From an uncultured Nitrospina sp. (GTDB lineage: Bacteria; Nitrospinota; Nitrospinia; Nitrospinales; VA-1): a stretch of DNA of 14,967 nt. Under the pieces are notes generated by a model, which saw nothing but the letters and a program-made list of their open reading frames with translations, did not search any database and was not told where the DNA came from. Position numbers and translations under genes: made by a program. Positions 1 to 6,501 of the stretch are shown here, in pieces (position 1 is the first letter of the stretch; each line of letters opens with the position of its first letter). The stretch is taken from assembly GCA_913044145.1 (NCBI GenBank), contig CAJWOD010000014.1, positions 1 to 14,967 on the forward strand, written 5' to 3'.

Positions 1-50
1 TCACTCATCGCCTGTTCAAAAGTCATTTCTGAAATAGGTGTGTCATTCAT
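1..50 (-). CDS. xseB: Exodeoxyribonuclease VII small subunit, N-terminal fragment cut by the window edge
   Basis: Only the first 16 codons are present, reading MNDTPISEMTFEQAMS before the window ends. XseB is the small subunit of exonuclease VII, which degrades single-stranded DNA together with XseA. XseB proteins typically open with a short polar leader followed by a 'fEqal..Le' helix, and the TFEQAM segment fits this. The ATG at 50-48 lies one base after the TGA of the upstream deacetylase gene, with a GAGG-like Shine-Dalgarno inside that gene's last codons, so the two are probably translationally coupled. A deacetylase followed by xseB (then usually ispA and dxs) is an arrangement I associate with Rhodobacterales. 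The short match limits certainty. Confidence 0.8.
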   Translation of the reverse strand, partial: MNDTPISEMTFEQAMS

Positions 51-51
51 A

Positions 52-975
52 TCAGGCCTCACATAATTTCTTAACATGGACTTTGACAGAATCTGCCAAA
101 GCTTCTAAATCATAACCGCCCTCTAGCGTAGATACCAGCCGCCCTTCGCAGCATTCTTCTGCAATTTTACAAAGCCTTTCCGTCAACCAAGAGAAATCTT
201 CCGTCGACCAATTTAGCTCTGCTAGAGGATCTGCTTCATGCGCGTCAAAACCCGCCGATATTAATATCAGCTCGGGCTCAAAGTTTTGTAATACTGGAAA
301 GACTAGTGCTTCGTATTTCTGACGCATAAGTGCACCAGTACTCCTCGGTGGTAACGGTATATTAACAATATTGTTATAATTCCCTTGCTCTTCCTCGGTT
401 CCAGTTCCTGGCCAAAGGGGTATTTGCTGTGAGGTAAAAGTTAAGCAGCGGCTTTCGTCCCATAGTATCTCTTGCGTTCCATTTCCATGGTGGACATCGA
501 AGTCAATAACCGCAACTTTTTTTAAACCATGAAAATCAAGTGCATGCTTTACACCAAGGGCAATGTTCCCAAAAAGACAAAACCCCATAGCGCTCAATGT
601 TTCAGCATGATGACCCGGAGGCCTGACAGCAACAAAAGCATTTTTAGCTTCGCCAGATAAAACTAAATCTACAGCACGTAAGACGCCTCCAGCAGCCCGG
701 TAGGCAGCAGTCAGAGAACCAGAAGAGATATGAGTGTCTCCATCTAAAGATTTAAAACCAGTCTCAGGTACTGAATCTTGCAAGTAATTGATATGTTCCC
801 GGGGATGAATTCTAAGAATGTCATCATCTGCTGCCATAGGTGCACTAACCCGTAATAAATTCACATCTTTTAATGCTTCTAAAATATATTCCAACCTGGC
901 TACTTGTTCTGGATGACCTGGCGGCGTTAAATGTTGTAGACATTCTTCATGTGTTACAAGTGCTGTTTTCTTCAT
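52..975 (-). CDS. Histone deacetylase / acetylpolyamine amidohydrolase family protein (Zn-dependent deacetylase)
   Basis: A 307-residue arginase-fold deacetylase that hydrolyses acetyl-amide bonds with a catalytic zinc. The family signature is complete: the paired active-site histidines H122-H123 in RPPGHHAE, zinc ligands D160 and H162 in DFDVHHGNG, the third zinc ligand D244 in SAGFDAH, and the transition-state tyrosine Y288 in EGGYD. The length is normal for bacterial class II-like members. The ATG overlaps the TAA of the upstream aminotransferase by one base (TAATG), so coupled translation is likely. Bacteria lack canonical histones; known family members act on acetylpolyamines, acetoin-related substrates or proteins. 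The adjacent SpuC-like aminotransferase makes acetylated polyamines an attractive substrate, but this is inference. The predicted location is cytoplasmic, since no signal peptide is visible. Confidence 0.9.
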   Translation of the reverse strand: MKKTALVTHEECLQHLTPPGHPEQVARLEYILEALKDVNLLRVSAPMAADDDILRIHPREHINYLQDSVPETGFKSLDGDTHISSGSLTAAYRAAGGVLRAVDLVLSGEAKNAFVAVRPPGHHAETLSAMGFCLFGNIALGVKHALDFHGLKKVAVIDFDVHHGNGTQEILWDESRCLTFTSQQIPLWPGTGTEEEQGNYNNIVNIPLPPRSTGALMRQKYEALVFPVLQNFEPELILISAGFDAHEADPLAELNWSTEDFSWLTERLCKIAEECCEGRLVSTLEGGYDLEALADSVKVHVKKLCEA

Positions 976-2363
976 TAAGAAATTAAGCCTTCGTTCATTA
1001 ATTTTTCAAATGTCTCATCTAAAGCTTTTTTCGCTCGCTTGATCAGTAAATCAATTTCTGATTTTGTGATTATTAGCGGAGGTGAAATAATCATTCGGTC
1101 GCCCACGTGCCGCATTATAAGATTGTTTGCGAAGCATCTTTCTCTACAGATATATCCAACTTTACCGGCATCTGATTTAAATGGAGAACGATTTTCTTTA
1201 TTTGGAGTTAATGCTATAGAACCCATCATACCTACTATTTTTGCTTCTCCAACAAGTGGATGCATGCATAAGCCCTCCCACTCTTTTTTCAAATATGGTG
1301 CAACATCATTTTTTACATGCCCAATTATATTTTCATCTTCAATTATGCGTAGATTTTCAAGCGCTACAGCGGCGGCTACAGGATGGCTTGAATAAGTATA
1401 GCCATGGTTAAATTCATCCCTAGCAATTACGCTTTCAATTTCATCAGATACTATTGAACCGCCAATTGGTTGATACCCACTGCTTAAACCCTTCGCTATT
1501 GTCATTATATCAGGTTTTATATCTAGGGTCTGGCTTCCAAACCAATTACCCGTTCGACCAAAGCCACAGATTACTTCATCTGCAATTAAAAGTATTCCAT
1601 AATGATCACAAATGCGTTGGACTTCCGGCCAATATGAATCCGGAGCAACAATTACACCTCCAGCACCTTGAACAGGTTCAGCTATGAAAGCTGCCACGCG
1701 GTCTACTCCCAAAGATTTAATTTTTTCTTCCAGTTCTCGGGCGCAAGCCAAACCAAAATCTTCGGGTGACAATTCACCACCTTCAGACCACCAATTAGGT
1801 TGATTAATATGATGTATGTCAGGTATTGGCATGCCACCTTGATCATGCATTGCTGACATACCACCTAATGATCCAGAGCCAACACTTGAGCCGTGATATG
1901 CATTTTTTCGACTAATGATAATTGATTTATTTGGCTTGCCTTTTAAAGCCCAGTAATGCCGAACCAATCTTATATTCGTATCATTGGCCTCAGAACCTGA
2001 ACTAGCAAAAAATAAATGGTTTAAATCAAATGGAGCCAATTCAGCCAACTTTTCGGCCAACTCTATAGCTGGAAGATGTGTCGTTTGAAAAAATGTATTG
2101 TAATACGATAGCTCTTTCATCTGACGCGCAGCGACTTCCGCAAGTTCATGACGCCCATAACCTATATTAACACACCATAGACCAGACATGGCATCTAATA
2201 TTTCTTCTCCTTCTGAGTCATATACAAAAACACCATTAGCACGCGTTATTACACGCGCGCCTTTTTCACCCAATTCTGCTTGTGCTGTGAACGGGTGCAT
2301 ATGATGAGCAGCATCACGCATTTGAAGTTCTTTAGTTGGAAACTTATTTGATAGTAAATTCAT
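975..2363 (-). CDS. spuC: Class III PLP aminotransferase, SpuC-like (putrescine/diamine:pyruvate)
   Basis: A 462-residue fold-type I, class III aminotransferase. PLP features are visible: SSGSEAND at 121-128 (phosphate cup), D262 in ADEVICGFGR (pairs with the pyridine nitrogen), Schiff-base lysine K291 in IAKGLSSGY, and GYTYSSHP at 321-328. From memory it closely resembles Pseudomonas SpuC along its whole length, including LWCVNIGYGR, the FFQTTHLP segment, EPVQGAGGVIV and MIISPPL. SpuC transaminates putrescine with pyruvate to give 4-aminobutyraldehyde and alanine. The chosen ATG aligns with the SpuC N-terminus and has a GAGG Shine-Dalgarno about nine bases upstream. It heads the deacetylase-xseB run and faces a paralogous aminotransferase across a short divergent region. 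Related class III enzymes accept other omega-amines, so the exact substrate is less certain than the family. Confidence 0.85.
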   Translation of the reverse strand: MNLLSNKFPTKELQMRDAAHHMHPFTAQAELGEKGARVITRANGVFVYDSEGEEILDAMSGLWCVNIGYGRHELAEVAARQMKELSYYNTFFQTTHLPAIELAEKLAELAPFDLNHLFFASSGSEANDTNIRLVRHYWALKGKPNKSIIISRKNAYHGSSVGSGSLGGMSAMHDQGGMPIPDIHHINQPNWWSEGGELSPEDFGLACARELEEKIKSLGVDRVAAFIAEPVQGAGGVIVAPDSYWPEVQRICDHYGILLIADEVICGFGRTGNWFGSQTLDIKPDIMTIAKGLSSGYQPIGGSIVSDEIESVIARDEFNHGYTYSSHPVAAAVALENLRIIEDENIIGHVKNDVAPYLKKEWEGLCMHPLVGEAKIVGMMGSIALTPNKENRSPFKSDAGKVGYICRERCFANNLIMRHVGDRMIISPPLIITKSEIDLLIKRAKKALDETFEKLMNEGLIS

Positions 2364-2421
2364 AGGGTTGCCTCATAAGCTTTTAATTTAAATTTTGTAA
2401 AGAAACTTCTTTTAACTAGCA

Positions 2422-2449
2422 TTGACAGAGCTTTTACCGACTGTAATTG
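2422..2449 (+). promoter_or_regulatory. Candidate sigma-70-type promoter of the second aminotransferase gene
   Basis: A perfect -35 hexamer TTGACA lies at 2422-2427. After a 16-base spacer comes TAATTG at 2444-2449, a weak -10 match. A start near 2456 would give a leader of about 25 bases before the ATG at 2482. The -10 is poor, so this is tentative. The TTG at 2422 that could open a longer reading frame is part of the -35 box, which argues for the ATG start. Confidence 0.35.
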
Positions 2450-2481
2450 TAAAAATTCATAAAACAATAAAGAAGTGGCAT

Positions 2482-3885
2482 ATGACCTTACAAAATTTTG
2501 ATGGAAAAAATGACACCATTACTCCAGAGCAAGTACAATACTGGGATCATAAACATCTGATCCATCCGTGGAGTGAATTCTCAGAAGATAGCTTTGATAT
2601 GACGCAGGTCTCAAGAGCCGATGGCATATATCTTTATGATGCGCATGGAAATAAGTTAATTGACGGTCCAGGTGGCATGTGGTGCGTTAATATAGGATAT
2701 GGGCGGAAAGAAATGGCCGATGCTATTTCTGAACAGATTATGAATATGACATATTCAAGTCCATGGTTTACTACCAATGAACCCGCTGCAATGTTAGCTA
2801 AAGTTATAACTGAAAAAACGCCTGGCGACCTGAACCGTGTCTTTTTTTCCAATGGGGGTTCTGACGCCGTCGATACCGCTTTGAGATTTGTGCAATATCG
2901 AAATAACGTTCTTAATCAACCAGATAAAAAGAAAATATTATGCAGGGAAAGAGGTTACCATGGATCGTCTTATCTGGCAGCGACAGTGTCCGGAACCAGT
3001 CGAGAGCATGATCGGCGATATATGGATACTCAACACGATCTTGCAATTATGCTACCCAATATAAATCCTTACATACGTCCAAGTGGAACATCGCTAGAGG
3101 AATGGTGCGATGAGAAAATATCAGAAATGGAGGAAACAATTTTATCCATTGGACCTGACCAAATTGGATGCTTTATCGCCGAACCTATCCTGGCTTCAGG
3201 AGGGGTAATCGTACCACCTCCTGGTTACCACCAACGCTCGCTTGAGCTATGTAAAAAACACGATATTGTTTATATTTCGGATGAAACAGTCACTGGTTTT
3301 GGCCGCTTGGGTCATTGGTTTGCATCAAAAGAAGTTTTTGGAATTCAACCAGATATTATCACATGCGCAAAGGGATTGACGTCAGGCTACCTTCCCATGG
3401 GCGCTGCTATAATCTCTGAAAGTCTTATTGATGGCATAAAAAATACAGACGGATCTCAACCCTTTACGAATGGTTATACATATTCGTGCCACCCAGTTGC
3501 CGCCAAGGCCGCTCTCACCAATATAGATATAATGTCAAAAGACAGAATCTTAGAACATGTGCGAAAGGTATCACCCCATTTTCAAAACAGACTACGCGAT
3601 TTAGGCAAGAAATATGATATAATAGGGGACGCTCGGGGAGTAGGGCTTCTTGGATGCCTGGAAGGTTTGGGCTCTAAAGACTCATCGGAAGAAGCGCGCC
3701 TTAAAATTGACACCGAATTTGGTCAAATGATGGATAAAGCTTGCGAGAAACGCGGTTTATTGGTTAGACCAATAATTAACATGTGTGTATTTTCGCCGCC
3801 ACTTATCATTACGCAAAGCGAAATAGATGATATGTTTGATATCCTTGAGGACGCAATATTAGAGGTTCAAGAAAACTATAGTTAG
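2482..3885 (+). CDS. Class III PLP aminotransferase, substrate unknown (paralogue of the SpuC-like enzyme)
   Basis: A 467-residue class III aminotransferase. Numbered from the ATG at 2482, it shows SNGGSDAVD at 123-131, D267 in SDETVTGFGR, Schiff-base lysine K297 in CAKGLTSGY, and GYTYSCHP at 331-338, so all PLP-anchoring elements are intact. The phosphate cup reads GSDA rather than GSEA, a change seen in other class III enzymes. It shares blocks such as MWCVNIGYGR and SPPLIITxSEID with the divergent SpuC-like protein, so the two are paralogues. A TTG 20 codons upstream keeps the frame open, but it coincides with a TTGACA promoter box. The ATG is preceded by a weak purine-rich GAAGTGG. The likely role is omega-amine or amino-acid transamination to pyruvate or 2-oxoglutarate, perhaps in polyamine or taurine-type catabolism; the substrate cannot be read from the sequence. 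Confidence 0.88.
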   Translation: MTLQNFDGKNDTITPEQVQYWDHKHLIHPWSEFSEDSFDMTQVSRADGIYLYDAHGNKLIDGPGGMWCVNIGYGRKEMADAISEQIMNMTYSSPWFTTNEPAAMLAKVITEKTPGDLNRVFFSNGGSDAVDTALRFVQYRNNVLNQPDKKKILCRERGYHGSSYLAATVSGTSREHDRRYMDTQHDLAIMLPNINPYIRPSGTSLEEWCDEKISEMEETILSIGPDQIGCFIAEPILASGGVIVPPPGYHQRSLELCKKHDIVYISDETVTGFGRLGHWFASKEVFGIQPDIITCAKGLTSGYLPMGAAIISESLIDGIKNTDGSQPFTNGYTYSCHPVAAKAALTNIDIMSKDRILEHVRKVSPHFQNRLRDLGKKYDIIGDARGVGLLGCLEGLGSKDSSEEARLKIDTEFGQMMDKACEKRGLLVRPIINMCVFSPPLIITQSEIDDMFDILEDAILEVQENYS

Positions 3886-4013
3886 ATACCTGTTTTATTA
3901 CTTTTTTGACGAACAAGAAGTATTTATATAAAGCCAAATAACTTAACAACAAATTTATTCAGTAATGATTTCAAACGGATTTAACCGACATAAAAACTGC
4001 TGTATGTGGGCTT

Positions 4014-4508
4014 TTAAATAGTCCAATCAGCTCTTGGAAAATGACAAGTATAGCCATTTGGATTTTTAACTAAGTAATCTTGGTGATAAGACTCAGCTTC
4101 CCAAAACTCTTCCGCAGGAGTTACTTTCGTAACAACCTTGCCTGGCCATTTTTTTGAACTTTCGATATCAGAAATCATTTTAAAAGCTTCTTCCCGTTGC
4201 TCTGACGACGTGGTAAAAATATGTGATCGATAACTATCCCCAATATCGTTTCCCTGCCTATCAATGGTTGTGGGGTCATGAATTTGAAAAAAACATTCTA
4301 GCAAGCGGCGATATGATACGCTCGATGGGTCAAAAAGAATTTCAATTGCCTCCGCATGTCCAGTAGTTTCTGTGCAGACATCTTTGTAAGTTGGGTTTTT
4401 TAAGTGTCCACCCGTGTAACCAACACGCGTTTTCTGTACACCAGGAATCTTCCTCATCAAATCCTCCATACCCCAAAAACAACCACCAGCTAAAATTGCT
4501 ATTTCCAT
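4014..4508 (-). CDS. msrA: Peptide-methionine (S)-S-oxide reductase MsrA
   Basis: A 164-residue MsrA that reduces the S form of methionine sulfoxide, free or in proteins, using thioredoxin. The signature GGCFWG at 8-13 carries the nucleophilic cysteine C10. GHAEA at 50-54 supplies the catalytic glutamate E53, and YHQDYL lies at 141-146. A late cysteine, C155 in GYTCHF, is a possible resolving residue, and C45 is another. The ATG follows the msrB stop by a single base and has a strong AGGAG Shine-Dalgarno inside the end of msrB, so the two genes form a coupled operon. There is no signal peptide, so the protein is cytoplasmic. The short N-terminus, with the active site starting at residue 8, is typical of the compact bacterial form. 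Confidence 0.97.
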   Translation of the reverse strand: MEIAILAGGCFWGMEDLMRKIPGVQKTRVGYTGGHLKNPTYKDVCTETTGHAEAIEILFDPSSVSYRRLLECFFQIHDPTTIDRQGNDIGDSYRSHIFTTSSEQREEAFKMISDIESSKKWPGKVVTKVTPAEEFWEAESYHQDYLVKNPNGYTCHFPRADWTI

Positions 4509-4509
4509 T

Positions 4510-4950
4510 TTATTCTCCTATTAGCTCCACAAACTTGCCATAGCCCTCAGCCTCCATGTCATTTAAATGTATAAATCTTAGGCTTGCCGAATTTATACAG
4601 TATCGGAGGCCTCCTCGATCTTTGGGTCCATCTGGAAAAACATGGCCTAAGTGGCTGTCCCCATTTGTGGAACGTACTTCGGTTCTGATCATCCCATGAG
4701 AAGTATCCGAAATCTCAGTTACATAAGATGCTTCAACAGGTTTTGTAAAACTGGGCCATCCACAGCCACTTTCGTACTTATCATCCGATAGAAAAAGTGG
4801 CTCACCAGAAACGATATCGACATAAATGCCGGGCTCTTTATTGTGCAAAAGTTTCCCAGTCCCAGGTCTTTCAGTACCATTTTCCTGAGTGACCCAATAT
4901 TCCTCTGGGCTTAAAAGTGCGATTGCCTCTGAATTCTTGTGATAGTTCAT
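4510..4950 (-). CDS. msrB: Peptide-methionine (R)-S-oxide reductase MsrB, form lacking the zinc site
   Basis: A 146-residue MsrB that reduces the R form of methionine sulfoxide, complementing MsrA encoded just downstream. The catalytic cysteine is C118 in RYCINSASLRF, and the resolving cysteine is C63 in SGCGWPSF. HLGHVFPDG is also intact. The two CxxC pairs that bind structural zinc in many MsrBs are absent: the first position reads VDIVSG and the second STNGDS. This matches zinc-free relatives such as the MsrB domain of Neisseria PilB. I chose the ATG at 4950 because GGAGAG lies eight bases upstream and the protein then begins just before the conserved LSPEEY block. A longer TTG-initiated frame from 5004 adds 18 residues that are not family-like. 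The operon order is msrB-msrA. Confidence 0.95.
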   Translation of the reverse strand: MNYHKNSEAIALLSPEEYWVTQENGTERPGTGKLLHNKEPGIYVDIVSGEPLFLSDDKYESGCGWPSFTKPVEASYVTEISDTSHGMIRTEVRSTNGDSHLGHVFPDGPKDRGGLRYCINSASLRFIHLNDMEAEGYGKFVELIGE

Positions 4951-4969
4951 TGTAAACTCTCCACTTGTT

Positions 4970-4998
4970 ATTATAAAATTTGGGGTAAATTTAACTAA
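4970..4998 (-). promoter_or_regulatory. Candidate promoter of msrB-msrA
   Basis: On the minus strand a perfect TATAAT lies at 4975-4970. With a 17-base spacer the -35 position reads TTAGTT at 4998-4993, a partial match. Transcription would begin near 4963, leaving a very short leader that just includes the GGAGAG Shine-Dalgarno. The region is AT-rich, so chance matches are possible. Confidence 0.35.
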
Positions 4999-5026
4999 TT
5001 TCAATCCTTGAAAGATAGTATATTTA

Positions 5027-5041
5027 AATTTGTTACAAATT
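5027..5041. promoter_or_regulatory. Perfect inverted repeat in the msrB / rhodanese divergent region, possible operator
   Basis: AATTTGT and ACAAATT form a 7-bp perfect palindrome around a single central T. It lies between the divergent starts of msrB (4950) and the rhodanese gene (5103), where a regulator could control both directions. The site is AT-rich and I recognise no specific regulator consensus, so function is speculative. Confidence 0.3.
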
Positions 5042-5102
5042 GTATTTAACTCTCGGGCCTATTATAACTCAGCACTAATGTATTTTTTTGAAAGGAAGAG
5101 AT

Positions 5103-5477
5103 ATGAAAACAGCTAAAGACTATCTAGACGAAGCAAATTCTGTTGTTCAAAAAATATCACCAGCTGAAGGGATCGAACGACACAACTCGGGTAATTTAGT
5201 AGTTGTAGACGTAAGAGACTCTTCGGAGTTCCCAAAAACAGGTACTGTACAAGGCGCTCTAAGAATTCCTCGGGGTCTAATAGAGTTCATCGCAGATGAT
5301 ACCCATCCAATGCATAACAGCGCACTGAAAAAAGATGCCGAAATTGGAATTATTTGTGCCGTCGGAGGCCAAGCCGCTCTTACAGCTAAAACAATGAAAG
5401 ATATGGGTTTTGAAAATGTCGTTAACCTTGGTGGAGTAAGCGGTTGGGCTGAAGCTGGCGGGCCAATGGAAGATTAA
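5103..5477 (+). CDS. Single-domain rhodanese-like protein
   Basis: A 124-residue protein made of one rhodanese domain, the fold that carries sulfur as a cysteine persulfide. VVVDVRDSSEF at about 33-43 is the usual first motif. The active-site loop is CAVGGQA, starting at C85, and the final block is NLGGVSGWAEAGGP. The cysteine and six-residue loop are intact, so it is probably an active sulfurtransferase rather than an inactive phosphatase-like relative. The ATG at 5103 has a strong AGGAAGAG Shine-Dalgarno; the upstream in-frame TTG at 5088 lacks this support. The gene is divergent from msrB-msrA and converges with serB, overlapping its stop. No signal peptide or membrane segment is seen. The sulfur donor and acceptor are unknown; position next to msr genes hints at sulfur or redox homeostasis. 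Confidence 0.9.
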   Translation: MKTAKDYLDEANSVVQKISPAEGIERHNSGNLVVVDVRDSSEFPKTGTVQGALRIPRGLIEFIADDTHPMHNSALKKDAEIGIICAVGGQAALTAKTMKDMGFENVVNLGGVSGWAEAGGPMED

Positions 5478-6349
5478 AATACAAAATTCTCTTTTGAATA
5501 GCCTTGTATGAATAAGAGCGCCGTTAAATCCCCAAAATTTATTCGGATATCGCATTGTTCTGCAACAGATGGTTTGGCGTGAAGAGCTACACCTGTACCA
5601 GCTTTACTCAACATGTCCAAGTCATTGGCTCCATCACCAACCGCGATTACCTGTCTTGCAGATAGATTAAACTTGCTCGCGATACGGTCTAATTGTTCAA
5701 CTTTAGCCTTTTTGCCCAATATTGGTTTTTGTACTTTTCCAGTGAGCTTATTTTCATTTGTAAGCAAGACATTTGCATGATTTTCATCAAAGCCAAGGTA
5801 GGCAGAAACTTTCTCTGTAAACAAAGTAAATCCGCCCGAAACAAGAGCACTGTAGGAACCATTTGCTTTCATTGTTGATAAGAGAGTTAATGCACCTGGC
5901 ATATAAGTTATTCGTTCCTTAAGAACTTTATCAATAATCTGCGTGGACAAGCCCTTCAGCAGTGCGACTCTTTCAGTTAAAGCTTCTTCAAAGTCTAATT
6001 TACCGTTCATCGCTTCGGCTGTAATAAGCTTCACCCGTTCTCCAATTCCAATTTCACTGGCCAGCTCATCTATGCATTCCTGCTCAATTATAGTGCTATC
6101 CATATCTGCAAGCAGAATAGATTTTTTACGCATTTTGTCTTCCTGAATCACCAAATCAATTTCTAGTTCTTGAAATTTTGACCACATAGACCAACGGTCA
6201 CTAGGAATTTTGGGTATGATAAATTCAGCAGCTTCGTCACTTGCAAGATAAACATAGTCTTTAGCTTCCCAAGCCTCACACAGATTTTTAACGAGTTTTG
6301 ATTTCAATAGGCCAGAATTTGGAGGTGCAATTAGTGTAACTGCATACAT
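5474..6349 (-). CDS. serB: Phosphoserine phosphatase SerB
   Basis: A 291-residue HAD-superfamily phosphatase for the last step of serine synthesis, phosphoserine to serine. The core motifs are complete: DMDST at 82-86, with nucleophile D82 and acid/base D84; SGGFT at 171-175; a lysine in the LGKKAK stretch near 214; and GDGANDLDM at 238-246, which binds Mg2+. The first 75 residues precede the catalytic domain and look like the degenerate ACT-like N-terminal domain common in alphaproteobacterial SerB. The gene is divergent from serC-serA, so the whole pathway is encoded here. Its TAA shares the bases TTAA with the rhodanese TAA on the other strand. The ATG at 6349 is preceded only by a weak GAAAG, so translation may be modest. 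Confidence 0.96.
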   Translation of the reverse strand: MYAVTLIAPPNSGLLKSKLVKNLCEAWEAKDYVYLASDEAAEFIIPKIPSDRWSMWSKFQELEIDLVIQEDKMRKKSILLADMDSTIIEQECIDELASEIGIGERVKLITAEAMNGKLDFEEALTERVALLKGLSTQIIDKVLKERITYMPGALTLLSTMKANGSYSALVSGGFTLFTEKVSAYLGFDENHANVLLTNENKLTGKVQKPILGKKAKVEQLDRIASKFNLSARQVIAVGDGANDLDMLSKAGTGVALHAKPSVAEQCDIRINFGDLTALLFIQGYSKENFVF

Positions 6350-6369
6350 GATTAAACTTTCATAGCGCC

Positions 6370-6386
6370 AAAGAGCGAAGCCCTTT
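6370..6386 (-). other. Small hairpin in the serB leader
   Basis: Read on the minus strand, AAAGGGC and GCTCTTT form a 7-bp stem (one G-U pair) around the triloop UUC. It ends about 20 bases before the serB ATG. No U-run follows, so it is not a standard terminator; it might affect serB mRNA stability or initiation. On the plus strand the same bases have an A-C mismatch, so an RNA role would be on the serB side. Confidence 0.3.
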
Positions 6387-6452
6387 CATATCTCTGCCTA
6401 TAACTAGATTTTTACTGTTGTTAAAGGCAGGATTATCAATTATTTCGATACG

Positions 6453-6493
6453 TGGGACACCTCTCCCCAACGAGAGGCAATTATCTGGAAGGG
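6453..6493 (+). promoter_or_regulatory. Structured serC leader: hairpin with possible pseudoknot to the ribosome-binding site
   Basis: A perfect 6-bp stem, CCTCTC at 6460-6465 with GAGAGG at 6472-6477, encloses the loop CCCAAC. The loop bases CCCA can pair upstream with TGGG at 6453-6456. Alternatively, its CCC can pair with GGG at 6491-6493, which is part of the serC Shine-Dalgarno GGAAGGG. Such mutually exclusive pairings would suit a translational switch. A conserved 'serC' RNA motif upstream of alphaproteobacterial serC genes has been described by comparative genomics (Weinberg and colleagues). The position matches, but I cannot verify the consensus here. The hairpin is seen; the regulatory role is inferred. 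Confidence 0.5.
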
Positions 6494-6501
6494 TAAAAGA
6501 C

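Noticed and set aside
2386..2395. AATTTAAATT palindrome in the aminotransferase divergent region as an operator
   Set aside because: Only A and T, and short; such palindromes are expected by chance in this AT-rich spacer.
3886..4013. Terminator between the convergent aminotransferase and msrA genes
   Set aside because: The stretch is AT-rich with scattered T-runs, but I found no stem longer than about three base pairs next to one.
4951..5004. N-terminal extension of MsrB from a TTG
   Set aside because: The ATG at 4950 has a strong GGAGAG site, and the extension contains the candidate promoter TATAAT on the same strand.
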